From: Parafrigoribacterium_A soli
GTDB taxonomy: Bacteria > Actinomycetota > Actinomycetes > Actinomycetales > Microbacteriaceae
NCBI RefSeq assembly: GCF_040227235.1
Contig: NZ_JBELNZ010000004.1
Coordinates: 496,001-560,000 of the forward strand
DNA length: 64,000 nt
Reading direction: 5' to 3'
In this document: positions 34,990 through 43,213 of the stretch, piece after piece
How positions within the stretch are numbered: position 1 is the first letter of the stretch
How the letters are laid out: the number at the start of each line of letters is the position of its first letter
Notes under the pieces: model-generated
Databases searched by the model: none
The model's input: only the letters and a program-made list of their open reading frames with translations
Told to the model about the DNA's origin: nothing
Position numbers and translations under genes: made by a program

Positions 34990-35853
34990 ATGTCGGGCAC
35001 TCTGGAATTCGCGGGCCGAACCTTGCACCGGGTCGGCTACGGGGCCATGCAGCTCTCGCACGGCCGCACAACGCCGAGCCATGGAGAAGCGGTCGCGATC
35101 CTCCGCTCGGTCGCTGAACTCGGCGTCGACCACATCGACACCGCCGAGTTCTATGGCGGCGGAAGCGTGAACCGGGCGATCGCGCGCGCCTTCCCGCAGG
35201 CATCCAACTCTCCGCTGATCGCGACCAAGGTCGGCGCGCGCGAACTTCCGGGCGCGACGCCTCCGCTGATTGCCGCCCAGAGCCCCGCAGAGCTCAGGGA
35301 AGACGTCGAGGCGAACCTGCGGAGCCTCGGGCGCGAATCACTCGACCTCGTCTATCTCCGCCGCCTCGACAGCGCCCCTGGCATCGTCGCATCGGAGGAG
35401 CAGCGGTTCCCCCTCAGCGAGCAGCTCGCCGAGCTCGTCACTCTGCGCAAAGAGGGTCTGATCAGGGAAATCGGGCTCAGCCACGTGAGCGCGGAGCAAC
35501 TCAGTGAGGCCCTGCGAGCCGGCATTGTGGCGGTGCAGAACCTGTACAACCTGGTCAATCGCGAGGGAGCGTCCGTTCTCGAGATCGCGCGCGCACACGG
35601 GATCGCCTGGGTACCGTACATGCCGCTCGGCAGCGGATTTCCCGGCCATCAGCGGGTCACCGAACTTCCCCGGGTCGTCGCCGCCGCGAAGCGCCTCGCT
35701 GTCACGCCCGGCCAGGTGGGGCTCGCCTGGCTGCTCGCCCAGTACGACCGCACCATGCTCATCCCGGGATCGCTAGACCTGGCGCACGTGCGGGAGAATC
35801 TCGCGGCGGCCGACGTCGATCTACGCACAGTGTTCCGCTCCCTGGCCGAGTAG
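34990..35853 (+). CDS. Aldo/keto reductase
   Basis: A 287-residue TIM-barrel NADPH oxidoreductase. The catalytic tetrad is partly visible: Asp in HIDTAEFYG with the Tyr, and Lys in IATKVG; the usual His region reads DLVYLRRLDS, where the family often has (L)H. The cofactor region is LIPGS near the C-terminus. Substrate unknown. AAGGACGAG precedes the ATG. Probably controlled by the divergent TetR regulator. Confidence 0.88.
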   Translation: MSGTLEFAGRTLHRVGYGAMQLSHGRTTPSHGEAVAILRSVAELGVDHIDTAEFYGGGSVNRAIARAFPQASNSPLIATKVGARELPGATPPLIAAQSPAELREDVEANLRSLGRESLDLVYLRRLDSAPGIVASEEQRFPLSEQLAELVTLRKEGLIREIGLSHVSAEQLSEALRAGIVAVQNLYNLVNREGASVLEIARAHGIAWVPYMPLGSGFPGHQRVTELPRVVAAAKRLAVTPGQVGLAWLLAQYDRTMLIPGSLDLAHVRENLAAADVDLRTVFRSLAE

Positions 35854-35894
35854 TCCGCGTTGCTCAGCTCAGCGTCTGCCGAGTCGGAGCTCAC

Positions 35895-36470
35895 TCAGCG
35901 CTGGGATCGCGCGGCCGTCCCGCGCTCCACCGCGCCCATCGAGTAGTCGAGCGCGCGGCGAAAGTCATCGAGCGCAATCTGAAGTCGCTGGCGCAGGGTC
36001 TCGTCCGTGATCTCGCCGTTTAGCCGGATGCGAGCGGATGCCCGACTCACCGTCAACGGATCGAGCAGCACAGCTCCCACACCATCCAGCGTCGGAATCA
36101 GTGCTGCGACGCCGCGAAGTCCACCCGTGTGGCCGGGAGAGGCGCTCATCACCAGGGTCGGCTTGGACATCAGTCCTGCCGAGCCGACGAGCCAGTCGAG
36201 CGCGTTCTTTGTGACGCCGGATGCCGAAAACACGTACTCGGGGCTCGCGATGACGACGCCCCTCGCGCCGGCCGCGGCCTCACGAAACTGCTGCACCTGC
36301 AGCGAGAACTCTTCGATGTCCTGGTTGAAGAGGGGGAGCTGCGCGACCAGCTCATCGCCCACGAACCGCAACTCGGGCGCCATCGCCTCTGCGGCCGTCA
36401 GTAGCGCACGGTTGAGTGAACTCGCACGCAGACTGCCGCAGATCGCGAGGATCGGGATCCGGTCGTCCAT
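35895..36470 (-). CDS. NADPH-dependent FMN reductase family protein
   Basis: A 191-residue flavodoxin-fold protein. The FMN phosphate-binding motif GSLRASSLNRALL lies at residues 12-24, and SPEYVFSASGVTKNALDWL is the second FMN-contacting loop. It reduces FMN, quinones or azo compounds; which is unknown. Leaderless start: TAGGCT (36482-36477 on the minus strand) lies six bases before the ATG. It converges with the aldo/keto reductase gene. Confidence 0.9.
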   Translation of the reverse strand: MDDRIPILAICGSLRASSLNRALLTAAEAMAPELRFVGDELVAQLPLFNQDIEEFSLQVQQFREAAAGARGVVIASPEYVFSASGVTKNALDWLVGSAGLMSKPTLVMSASPGHTGGLRGVAALIPTLDGVGAVLLDPLTVSRASARIRLNGEITDETLRQRLQIALDDFRRALDYSMGAVERGTAARSQR

Positions 36471-36724
36471 GCCGGGAGCCTAGCCTTTGGCATACTGCGG
36501 CGGAAGGCCGGGTGCGGTGCTCCGGACGTGCATAACTCCTGCAATCCGCGGGAAACCCAGCGGCATTAGCTCGCTTTCGACTCCCGAAACGCGTTCAGCC
36601 TGAGTTACGCATCGGCGACGAGTGGATGGCGTCTCACGCGGAAGCGGGCGGGAGCGGCGGGGCGGGCGGGCGCGGACGCACGTCGGGACGATGGAGGGCG
36701 CGCGCCGCTGGTACCGTGGCTGGA

Positions 36725-37276
36725 ATGAGCACCGACATCCCAGAGACCGCCGCCGAGGCGGGCGAAGCACTCCTTGCCATCCTGCGCAAGCACGTCGACA
36801 CGATTGCCGCACACGGTGTACAGAGCGAGGCCGACGAGGCCCTCGACAGCCAGCTGTGGGAGGCGGTGGGCGCCTATGGCGACGCACTCGACGAGTTCGA
36901 TGAAGACGAGGAGCCGGATGACGCCGAGGAGCCCGATGAACTGCGCTTCACCGTGCGCACCCGCTACGACTACACCGTGCTCGACGAGAAGGCATTCCTG
37001 AGCTCGGGCAAGGGCATCGGTGCCGCGGTGCTCGCCCTGCTGGAGCGCGCGGGCGGCAAGCCGCTGAGCGCCCTCGAGGTGGAGTCGCTCGAGACCGGGA
37101 GCGGGCTGCTCACCGTGCATGTGAACAACGAGCCGCTCGTCGCAGAGGACTTTCGCACCGCCGAGGAGCCGACCGACCTGCTACTCATCGCACCGAGCGA
37201 AAGCCTGTCGTTCACGCTGGACGAGCCCGTCTACGAGTCACGCGCCGAAGCGGAAGCCGCAGCCAAGCGCGACTGA
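36725..37276 (+). CDS. Hypothetical acidic protein
   Basis: A 183-residue soluble protein. Residues 55-75 form a strongly acidic stretch (DEFDEDEEPDDAEEPDE); the C-terminal half looks like a compact alpha/beta fold with no recognised motif. It has no signal peptide. TACCGT (36712-36717) lies seven bases before the ATG, suggesting a leaderless message; earlier in-frame starts are not needed. The 254 bases before it hold no other gene. Confidence 0.75.
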   Translation: MSTDIPETAAEAGEALLAILRKHVDTIAAHGVQSEADEALDSQLWEAVGAYGDALDEFDEDEEPDDAEEPDELRFTVRTRYDYTVLDEKAFLSSGKGIGAAVLALLERAGGKPLSALEVESLETGSGLLTVHVNNEPLVAEDFRTAEEPTDLLLIAPSESLSFTLDEPVYESRAEAEAAAKRD

Positions 37277-37294
37277 CCTGGGTTCTGCGCCTGA

Positions 37295-37329
37295 GGGTTT
37301 CGATGCGCTCGTTCCTCCCTACTCAACCC
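37295..37329. repeat. REP-like element
   Basis: A 35-base segment beginning GGGTTTCGATGCGCTCGTTC and ending CTACTCAACCC has complementary ends (GGGTT/AACCC). From memory it matches a dispersed palindromic family common in Microbacteriaceae. It lies between two convergent genes; only one copy is in the window. Confidence 0.45.
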
Positions 37330-37333
37330 GCCT

Positions 37334-37606
37334 TCAGCGAGCGTCGAGTATCGCGGAGCGCAGCCGCGCGGCATCGATGCGCCAGATATTGTGCACGCGG
37401 CCGTTCAGTAGAAGAACCGGAATTTCTTCCACATACTTCTCAAAAAGCCCGGAATCATCGAGGATTGAGAGCTCTTCCAGCGCGATAGTGGGCGCGGAAG
37501 GCTCACCCTCGAGGTCCGCCATGACCGATTTCACGATGACCCTGGCGTCTTCGCACAGATGGCACTCGGGCTTCCCAATCAGCGTGAGGGATACGGTCTC
37601 TGGCAT
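37334..37606 (-). CDS. Glutaredoxin-like protein (DUF836/Grx family)
   Basis: A 90-residue thioredoxin-fold protein. The redox site is CHLC (residues 15-18) in LIGKPECHLCEDA, and EEIPVLLLNGR contains the cis-proline. Partners are not known. Leaderless start: TAGGCT (37618-37613 on the minus strand) six bases before the ATG. It lies downstream of bS22 on the same strand, separated by that gene's terminator. Confidence 0.88.
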   Translation of the reverse strand: MPETVSLTLIGKPECHLCEDARVIVKSVMADLEGEPSAPTIALEELSILDDSGLFEKYVEEIPVLLLNGRVHNIWRIDAARLRSAILDAR

Positions 37607-37665
37607 GCCCCCAGCCTAGGACTCCACACGCGCCGGCATCTCCCACCGCGTCCGAAAACAGCAAA

Positions 37666-37694
37666 AAGCGCCGGGCCATGATGGCCCGGCGCTT
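37666..37694 (-). terminator. Rho-independent terminator after bS22
   Basis: Twelve perfectly paired bases (AAGCGCCGGGCC/GGCCCGGCGCTT) with a 5-base loop start 15 bases after the bS22 stop. On the minus strand the stem is followed by TTTTT (37667-37663) and GC. Confidence 0.88.
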
Positions 37695-37708
37695 CGAGTC
37701 GAAATCGA

Positions 37709-37807
37709 CTACTTCTTGTTGCGACGCTGGTGACGAGTCTTGCGAAGCAGCTTGCGATGCTTCTTCTTCGCCATGCGCTTGCGACGCTTCTTGATTACGG
37801 AACCCAT
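37709..37807 (-). CDS. Small ribosomal protein bS22 (AURKAIP1/COX24 domain)
   Basis: A 32-residue, highly basic protein beginning MGSVIKKRRKRMAKKKHR and ending RRNKK, closely matching the bS22 protein found in mycobacterial 30S subunits near the decoding centre. GAGGTG lies six bases before the ATG. A longer in-frame extension to 37915 is rejected because the family starts at MGSVIKKRRKRM. Strong terminator downstream. Genes this small are easily missed by automatic annotation. Confidence 0.93.
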   Translation of the reverse strand: MGSVIKKRRKRMAKKKHRKLLRKTRHQRRNKK

Positions 37808-37981
37808 ACGCACCTCATAAATTCTGGCTTCATCGGATGATGAACGAACTGCCGGGTTCGTAGTGGAACCGCGGAAAATTTGCCTCACGACAGTGTAACT
37901 GATCAATGATGCCACTCTCGTCGGCGGATTCCGACCGCGGGCCGCATCCCTGCTCGGAAGCTAACCGGCCTAGGCTGGAGC

Positions 37982-38272
37982 GTGCCCTCCTACCGCGTCA
38001 CTGTGACCATTGGAAGGCTACGCCCGGGAGCCCAACCGCAGGCCGTGCTGCCCGGCGTTGCCCGAGCTGTCGCCGAGCTCACCACCGTGGAAGCCAGCGA
38101 CATCGGCATTGTCTCCGGAATGCCCCGCATCACCGTGCGATTCACGGGTGATGACGCCGCGGATGCCCAGCGCGTGGGCTCTCACGCTCTCGCCGCCGTC
38201 GCCGCCCTCGCCGAACCGCTGGCGACCACGGTGACGGAGCGCGTGGGCGGCCGCTGGCTCGTCGTTCGGTAG
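37982..38272 (+). CDS. Hypothetical protein
   Basis: A 96-residue protein with alternating strand-like and helix-like segments (YRVTVTIGRLRPG; RITVRFTGDDAADAQRVGSHALAAV), suggesting an alpha/beta fold of ferredoxin-like type. No family is recognised. GTG start with TAGGCT (37971-37976) five bases upstream indicates a leaderless message. Codon use is like its neighbours. Confidence 0.7.
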   Translation: MPSYRVTVTIGRLRPGAQPQAVLPGVARAVAELTTVEASDIGIVSGMPRITVRFTGDDAADAQRVGSHALAAVAALAEPLATTVTERVGGRWLVVR

Positions 38273-38363
38273 GTCGGCCGCCCAAGTGCCCTCGGCGCAT
38301 CCGTCCGGTCTCAGCCCCGAGAATCCGGGCAGAAATGGGCCATCCCTCTTGGCTTGGATGTGG

Positions 38364-38386
38364 TTGGTCAACTAGACTTGGTCAAC
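38364..38386 (+). promoter_or_regulatory. Toxin-antitoxin promoter with flanking direct repeats
   Basis: TTGGTCAAC occurs at 38364-38372 and 38378-38386, on either side of the -10 hexamer TAGACT (38373-38378). The second copy ends directly at the antitoxin ATG (38387). GTTG-GT-CAAC inside the first copy is also an inverted repeat. Such repeats around the -10 would let the antitoxin or complex repress its own promoter. Confidence 0.6.
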
Positions 38387-38620
38387 ATGGTCACGCAAGT
38401 CAACGTGCAGGATGCGAAAACTCGCCTCTCAGAGCTGCTCGTGCGCGTTGAAGCCGGCGAGGAGATCGTCGTCGCTCGCGGTGGAAAGCCCATCGCGCGG
38501 CTCTGCCCACTGGGAGAAGTGCCGGAAAGAGAGCTCGGGTTCGTTCCTGGCGGTCCGATTCGCGTGTCCTTCTTCGAGGAGCTCCCCGGCGAAGAGCTGC
38601 GCTCCTGGAGCGGCGAGTGA
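38387..38620 (+). CDS. Phd/YefM-type antitoxin
   Basis: A 77-residue antitoxin with the typical N-terminal DNA-binding fold: VNVQDAKTRLSELLVRVEAGEEIV at residues 4-27 and GGKPIARLCPL next. The acidic C-terminus (FFEELPGEELRSW) would cover the toxin. The ATG at 38387 is preferred over the upstream ATG at 38354, which lies before the -10. Its stop overlaps the toxin start in GTGA. Confidence 0.9.
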   Translation: MVTQVNVQDAKTRLSELLVRVEAGEEIVVARGGKPIARLCPLGEVPERELGFVPGGPIRVSFFEELPGEELRSWSGE

Positions 38621-39009
38621 GGCTCCTCCTCGACACCTACGTGGTGATGTGGGCGCTGAGGGACCCCGCACGACTCAGCCCGATGGCATCCGAGCTGATT
38701 CGCGATCCAGGCAACGAGCTGCTCATTTCCGCGGTCGTGCCGTGGGAGATCGCGACGAAGCATCGTATCGGTCGGCTTCCGGACACGGGAGCCCTCCTCC
38801 TCGCCTTCGAAGACCACATGCGCCGCCTCGGCGCCGTGGAGCTACCCGTGACCGCTCGTCACAGCGTCGCCGTGGGACAACTTCAGTGGGTGAGCGAGGA
38901 CCCGTTCGACCGGATGCTCGCGGCCCAGAGCATCATCGAGGGTGTGCCGATCGTCACGGCCGATCCGGTTTTTCGCACGCTGCCAACGGTCCGCGTGGCC
39001 TGGGACTAA
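38617..39009 (+). CDS. VapC-type PIN-domain toxin
   Basis: A 130-residue PIN ribonuclease. Acidic active-site residues are visible in LLLDTYVVMWAL (Asp6), VVPWEIATK (Glu), EDPFDRMLAAQ (Asp) and VTADPVF (Asp), all conserved in order. It cleaves RNA when free of antitoxin; tRNA or rRNA are usual targets in the family. The GTG start shares GTGA with the antitoxin stop. Confidence 0.9.
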   Translation: MRLLLDTYVVMWALRDPARLSPMASELIRDPGNELLISAVVPWEIATKHRIGRLPDTGALLLAFEDHMRRLGAVELPVTARHSVAVGQLQWVSEDPFDRMLAAQSIIEGVPIVTADPVFRTLPTVRVAWD

Positions 39010-39062
39010 CCCAACCTTCGGCGGCCAGCATCCGCTCCGGATGCGAACGACAGCCGTGCGGC

Positions 39063-39557
39063 TCAGGCAGCGACCGCGGGCAGCGCCGCTTCGATCGCGG
39101 CGATCACCTCGGGCGCATCCGGCTGTACCTTCGAGCGGAACCGGGTGACCTCGCCGCCGGGTGAGATCACGAACTTCTCGAAGTTCCACTTGACCTTGCC
39201 AGCCAGGCCGTCGGCATCCGGAGTCTGGGTGAGCAGGGAGTACAGCGGATGCGCGCGGTTGCCGTTGACCTTGGTCTTCTCGAAGAGCGGGAAGGTCACG
39301 CCGTAGTTCGCGGTGCAGAACTCCTGGATCTGCTCGCTCGTTCCGGGCTCCTGTCCGGCGAACTGGTTGCAGGGGAACCCGAGCACGGTGAAGCCGCGCG
39401 AGGCGTAGCGCTGCTGCAGGGCCTCGAGCTTTTCGTACTGTGGCGTGTGCCCGCACTTGGAGGCGACGTTCACCACGAGCACGACCTGCTCGTGATATTC
39501 CGCGTAGGTGATACTCGTGCCGTCGAGCCGAACCAGCGGAATGTCGAGCAAATTCAT
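39063..39557 (-). CDS. Glutathione-peroxidase-family thiol peroxidase
   Basis: A 164-residue peroxidase with cysteine in place of selenocysteine: NVASKCGHTPQYEKL (about residue 37), FPCNQFAGQEPG and WNFEKFV complete the Cys/Gln/Trp/Asn active site. In bacteria such enzymes usually use thioredoxin. Leaderless start: TACGAT (39570-39565 on the minus strand) seven bases before the ATG; the longer frame to 39605 is rejected. It protects against hydroperoxides. Confidence 0.92.
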   Translation of the reverse strand: MNLLDIPLVRLDGTSITYAEYHEQVVLVVNVASKCGHTPQYEKLEALQQRYASRGFTVLGFPCNQFAGQEPGTSEQIQEFCTANYGVTFPLFEKTKVNGNRAHPLYSLLTQTPDADGLAGKVKWNFEKFVISPGGEVTRFRSKVQPDAPEVIAAIEAALPAVAA

Positions 39558-39664
39558 GGTTCCAATCGTAGGCGTCGCGCACGGGGGGCAGCTTGCGATT
39601 CGCACCCCCGCATCGGGGGGCAGCCGCTCGCCGTACGATGAGAAAACTCCTTCCGAAAGGTTTC

Positions 39665-40465
39665 GTGTCCGCTCTCACCCCCGACAGCATCGTGGATGCT
39701 TTGCGCGCCGCCGGTTGCGTGTTCGCCGAGGAGGAGGCGGAGTTGCTGCTCGCGGAGGCTGCCTCACCCGGGGAACTCGAGTCGATGGTGCGGCGTCGAG
39801 TCGCTGGACTCCCCCTCGAGCAGATTCTCGGCTGGGTGCAGTTTCACGGATTGCGGTTTGTACTCGATGCGGACGTCTTCGTTCCGCGAGTGCGTACTGA
39901 GTTTCTCGTGGACCAGGCGATCGCGCGCACGAAACCGGGGGCGGTAGTGCTCGATCTGTGCTGCGGCGCCGGCGCGCTAGGGGCCGCAGTGGCCACGAGC
40001 GTGCATGCCGCGGATGCCTCGAGGCGCATCGAACTGCACGCGGCGGACATCGAGCATCCGGCCGTGCTGTGTGCCCGGCGCAATCTGGCGCCTCTCGGCG
40101 GAGCCGTCTATGAGGGAGACCTGTTTGCGGCCGTGCCGCGCACGCTCATGGGAAGGGTCAACACCCTGCTTGCGAACGTGCCGTACGTGCCGAGTGACGC
40201 CATCGCGCTACTGCCCCCGGAGGCACGCGATCACGAGCCGCGTGTCACCCTCGACGGCGGGGGTGACGGGCTCGAGGTGCTGCGGAGGGTGGCGGCTGCC
40301 GCGCCGGAGTGGCTGGCACCCGGCGGTCACCTGTTCTTCGAGACGAGCGAGCGGCAGGCAGCCCTTGCGCGCGATAGTGTGCGGGCGAGCGGTCTGGACG
40401 CGGAGGTCGTGCGCGACGACGAGCTCGACGCCACGGTGATCATCGGCACGCGGTCGGTTGGATAA
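39665..40465 (+). CDS. HemK/PrmC-like protein N5-glutamine methyltransferase
   Basis: A 266-residue SAM-dependent enzyme. It has the N-terminal helical domain, the motif PLEQILGW, the SAM site VLDLCCGAGALGAA and NVPYVPSD at the place of the NPPY catalytic motif. The proline-to-valine change fits the actinobacterial HemK-like subgroup but weakens the prediction that the target is release factor. GTG at 39665 is chosen because AAAGG lies just upstream and TACGAT (39634-39639) would be the -10; ATG at 39638 overlaps that hexamer. Confidence 0.82.
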   Translation: MSALTPDSIVDALRAAGCVFAEEEAELLLAEAASPGELESMVRRRVAGLPLEQILGWVQFHGLRFVLDADVFVPRVRTEFLVDQAIARTKPGAVVLDLCCGAGALGAAVATSVHAADASRRIELHAADIEHPAVLCARRNLAPLGGAVYEGDLFAAVPRTLMGRVNTLLANVPYVPSDAIALLPPEARDHEPRVTLDGGGDGLEVLRRVAAAAPEWLAPGGHLFFETSERQAALARDSVRASGLDAEVVRDDELDATVIIGTRSVG

Positions 40466-40474
40466 CGCGCCCGC

Positions 40475-42607
40475 TCAGGCGCGCACGGCGAGCGCGAACG
40501 GGAGCACCGCGGTGGCACCCGCCTGGCGCAGGGCGCGAGCCGCGACGGTGAGCGTCCACCTGCTGTCGACCAGGTCGTCCACCAGCAGAATCGGGCCATC
40601 CGGCAGCGGCACGTCAACCGCGAATCGCTGCCACACGCCTGACAGCCGCCACGCGCTGTTGCCCCCGGGCTCACCGTTCGGACCACCGCCCACGTGCGCG
40701 AGCGCACCGAGGTACGGCAGTCGGCCGGCGTCGGCGAGCCCTTGAGCGACCGATTCCACGAGTGCCGGATGCCGCCTCGACGGCACGCTCATGACCGCAA
40801 CCGGCCGCTCGCTCCAGTCCCACTCGCCGAGCACCCGCACGCAGGCCGCGACGAGCGCGGCCGACGCGCGCGCGTCTTTCGCGGCACCGGCACCCTCGAG
40901 CAGACCGCGCAACGTGCCGCCCCAACCGAGATCGGTGAGGCGGGCGAGGGCGCGACCCTCAAGCATCCGCTCACCCTCCGCGATGCGCCCCTTCACGGGA
41001 ACGCCGAGACGCTCCGCACCGCTCGGCCACTGCGCCCGCGGCTCGATGGCCACGCCGACGCGGTCGAGCGAGCTGCTCGCCGTGCTCGCGGCACGCTCGT
41101 CGACGCTGAGCGGGAACCACACGCCCGCGCAGTTGTCGCAGCGACCGCAGGGCGCGGCAGTCTCGTCGTCGAGCGCTGACTGCAGGAACTCCATGCGGCA
41201 TCCGGTGCTCTGTTCGTAGTCGAGTATGTGCTGCTGCTCGACCAGGCGAGCCGCGGCGATGCGCTCGTACCGCTCGGCGTCGTACTGCCACGGCCGACCC
41301 GTGGCGATCCAGCCGCCCTTCACCCGGCGAACCGCACCGTCAACGTCGAGCACCTTGAGCAGCAGTTCGAGCGGGGTGCGGCGCAGGTTGACCCTGGCTT
41401 CGAGAGCGGGGGTGGAGAGCGGCTCATCCCCGAGCGCCTCGATCACCGCCTCGGCTCGCGCACGATCGGGCATGGATGCGGTGGCGAAGTACGTCCAGAT
41501 CGCCTCGTCTTCCGTGCCCGGCAGCAGCAGCACATCCGCGTTCTCGGTGGCACGGCCCGCGCGGCCCACCTGCTGGTAGTAGGCGACCGGCGACGAGGGT
41601 GCGCCGAGGTGCAGCACGAAGCCGAGGTCTGGCTTGTCGAAGCCCATGCCGAGCGCGCTCGTGGCGACGAGGGCCTTGACCTCGTTGCTCTTCAGCAGCG
41701 CCTCTGACTGCTCACGCTCCGCCGGATCCGTCTGTCCGGTGTAGGCGCGCACCTCGTGCCCCGCCTGGCGGAGCAGCCTCGCGGTGTCTTCGGCGGCGGC
41801 GACCGTGAGCGTGTAGATGATGCCGCTACCGGGCAGCTCGGCGAGGTGACTGAGCAGCCAGCCCAGCCTCGCGCGCGCATCGGGCAGTCGAAGCACACCG
41901 AGGCGAAGCGATGACCGGGCGAGACGGCCACGGATCGTCACGATCTCGGCCGCATGCGTGCCGCCCAGCTGTTCGGCGACATCCTGCACGACCCGGCTGT
42001 TCGCCGTGGCTGTGGTGCCGAGCACCGGCACGCCCAGCGGCAGCGAAGAGATGAGTTCGCGCAGGCGCCGATAGTCCGGGCGGAAGTCGTGGCCCCAGTC
42101 GGAGATGCAGTGGGCCTCGTCAACGACGAGCATTCCCGCGCGCCGCACGAGCGACGGTAACTGGTTCTCACGAAAGGTCGGATTGTTCAGCCGCTCTGGC
42201 GACACCAGAAGCACGTCGACCTCGTCGCGCTCGAGTCGGACGAGCACCTCGTCCCACTCGTGCGCGTTCGTGGAGTTGATCGCGACCGCGCGCACGCCCG
42301 CGCGCTCCGCGGCGGCGATCTGGTCGCGCATGAGCGCGAGCAGTGGTGACACGAGGATGGTCGGCCCCGCCCCCTGCTCTCGCAGCAGCAGCGTGGCCAC
42401 GAAGTACACGGCCGACTTGCCCCAGCCCGTTCGCTGTACCACGAGAGCCCTGCGTCGGCGATCCACAAGAGTCTCGATCGCCTCGTACTGCCCAGCGTGA
42501 AACTCGGCGGTCTGCGAACCCACGAGCGTGCGCAGGATGCGCAGGGCGGATGCGCGGCTGTCGTTGACGACGGCGGCCTGCGCCACACCTTCGGTTGCGT
42601 TTGTCAC
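40475..42607 (-). CDS. recQ: RecQ family ATP-dependent DNA helicase with phosphoribosyltransferase-like C-terminus
   Basis: A 710-residue 3'-5' helicase: Walker A TGWGKSAVYF, DEAH box VVDEAHCISDWGHDFRPDYRRL-type segment, motif VI QQVGRAGR and a zinc-binding cysteine cluster (CRMEFLQ, CGRCDNC) near residue 495. The last 150 residues contain ILLVDDLVDSRWTLTVAARALRQAGA-like sequence resembling the PRPP-binding loop of phosphoribosyltransferases such as ComFC, in place of the HRDC domain. GTG start; CAAGCT ends six bases before it, a weak leaderless candidate. Confidence 0.92.
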   Translation of the reverse strand: MTNATEGVAQAAVVNDSRASALRILRTLVGSQTAEFHAGQYEAIETLVDRRRRALVVQRTGWGKSAVYFVATLLLREQGAGPTILVSPLLALMRDQIAAAERAGVRAVAINSTNAHEWDEVLVRLERDEVDVLLVSPERLNNPTFRENQLPSLVRRAGMLVVDEAHCISDWGHDFRPDYRRLRELISSLPLGVPVLGTTATANSRVVQDVAEQLGGTHAAEIVTIRGRLARSSLRLGVLRLPDARARLGWLLSHLAELPGSGIIYTLTVAAAEDTARLLRQAGHEVRAYTGQTDPAEREQSEALLKSNEVKALVATSALGMGFDKPDLGFVLHLGAPSSPVAYYQQVGRAGRATENADVLLLPGTEDEAIWTYFATASMPDRARAEAVIEALGDEPLSTPALEARVNLRRTPLELLLKVLDVDGAVRRVKGGWIATGRPWQYDAERYERIAAARLVEQQHILDYEQSTGCRMEFLQSALDDETAAPCGRCDNCAGVWFPLSVDERAASTASSSLDRVGVAIEPRAQWPSGAERLGVPVKGRIAEGERMLEGRALARLTDLGWGGTLRGLLEGAGAAKDARASAALVAACVRVLGEWDWSERPVAVMSVPSRRHPALVESVAQGLADAGRLPYLGALAHVGGGPNGEPGGNSAWRLSGVWQRFAVDVPLPDGPILLVDDLVDSRWTLTVAARALRQAGATAVLPFALAVRA

Positions 42608-42692
42608 GCGGCAAGCTTGTCAGGCGCGGCTGACAGCACGCGCCAGCGGTGACGAACGTGGGCGCGACGGCGGCTGTGGAGGAGTAGCCGCG

Positions 42693-43139
42693 CTATGGAA
42701 GGCCGACGCCAGCGTCCGGTTCGAGATCCGGATCGCGCTCGCCCGTGTGCGGGTCCTCGTCGAGCCGGCCTGGCACGGCGCCGGCGATGTCGTCGATGAT
42801 GCCGCCGTCCTCGGGCTCGGCCTTATGCCTCGGTGCGTGCGGCGAGGGAGGTTCGGCCGCGGCAGCGTCATCCGTTCCCAGCCCCGAGGGGTCGCCCGAC
42901 GACTCCATGTCGTGCTGCGTGGTCACCCGCTGACCTTGCACGAGCGCCTCGGGGTTTCCGTCCGGTCGCCCGCTGTCTCGATTGGTCGACTGCGGCGTCG
43001 CGCCTCCGGTGGGATCGCCCGGGCCGTGCTCATAGGGGTTGCCATCCGTGCGCGTATCGGCCGCGGTAGGCGCACCGGTCGCGCTGTTCACGGGCGAGAG
43101 CGCGTCATCCGCTCGGTGTGTGTTCGATGACTCTGTCAT
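42693..43139 (-). CDS. Hypothetical acidic, disordered protein
   Basis: A 148-residue low-complexity protein rich in Asp, Glu, Pro, Gly and Thr, with no hydrophobic segment and no recognised domain; it is probably disordered. Short repeats of DG and GDP type are seen. The ATG at 43139 follows TATCGT (43151-43146 on the minus strand) by six bases, so the message may be leaderless. The GC-rich codon use alone cannot prove that it is expressed. Confidence 0.6.
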   Translation of the reverse strand: MTESSNTHRADDALSPVNSATGAPTAADTRTDGNPYEHGPGDPTGGATPQSTNRDSGRPDGNPEALVQGQRVTTQHDMESSGDPSGLGTDDAAAAEPPSPHAPRHKAEPEDGGIIDDIAGAVPGRLDEDPHTGERDPDLEPDAGVGLP

Positions 43140-43213
43140 CTCTTCACGATAGGCAGAGCAAGTCGTCGACGGGGCGGATGCACAGCCCATGCCCAGAGTG
43201 GGACGATGAAGAG

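Noticed and set aside
37808..37915. N-terminal extension of bS22
   Set aside because: The family starts at MGSVIKKRRKRM and the ribosome binding site fits that ATG.
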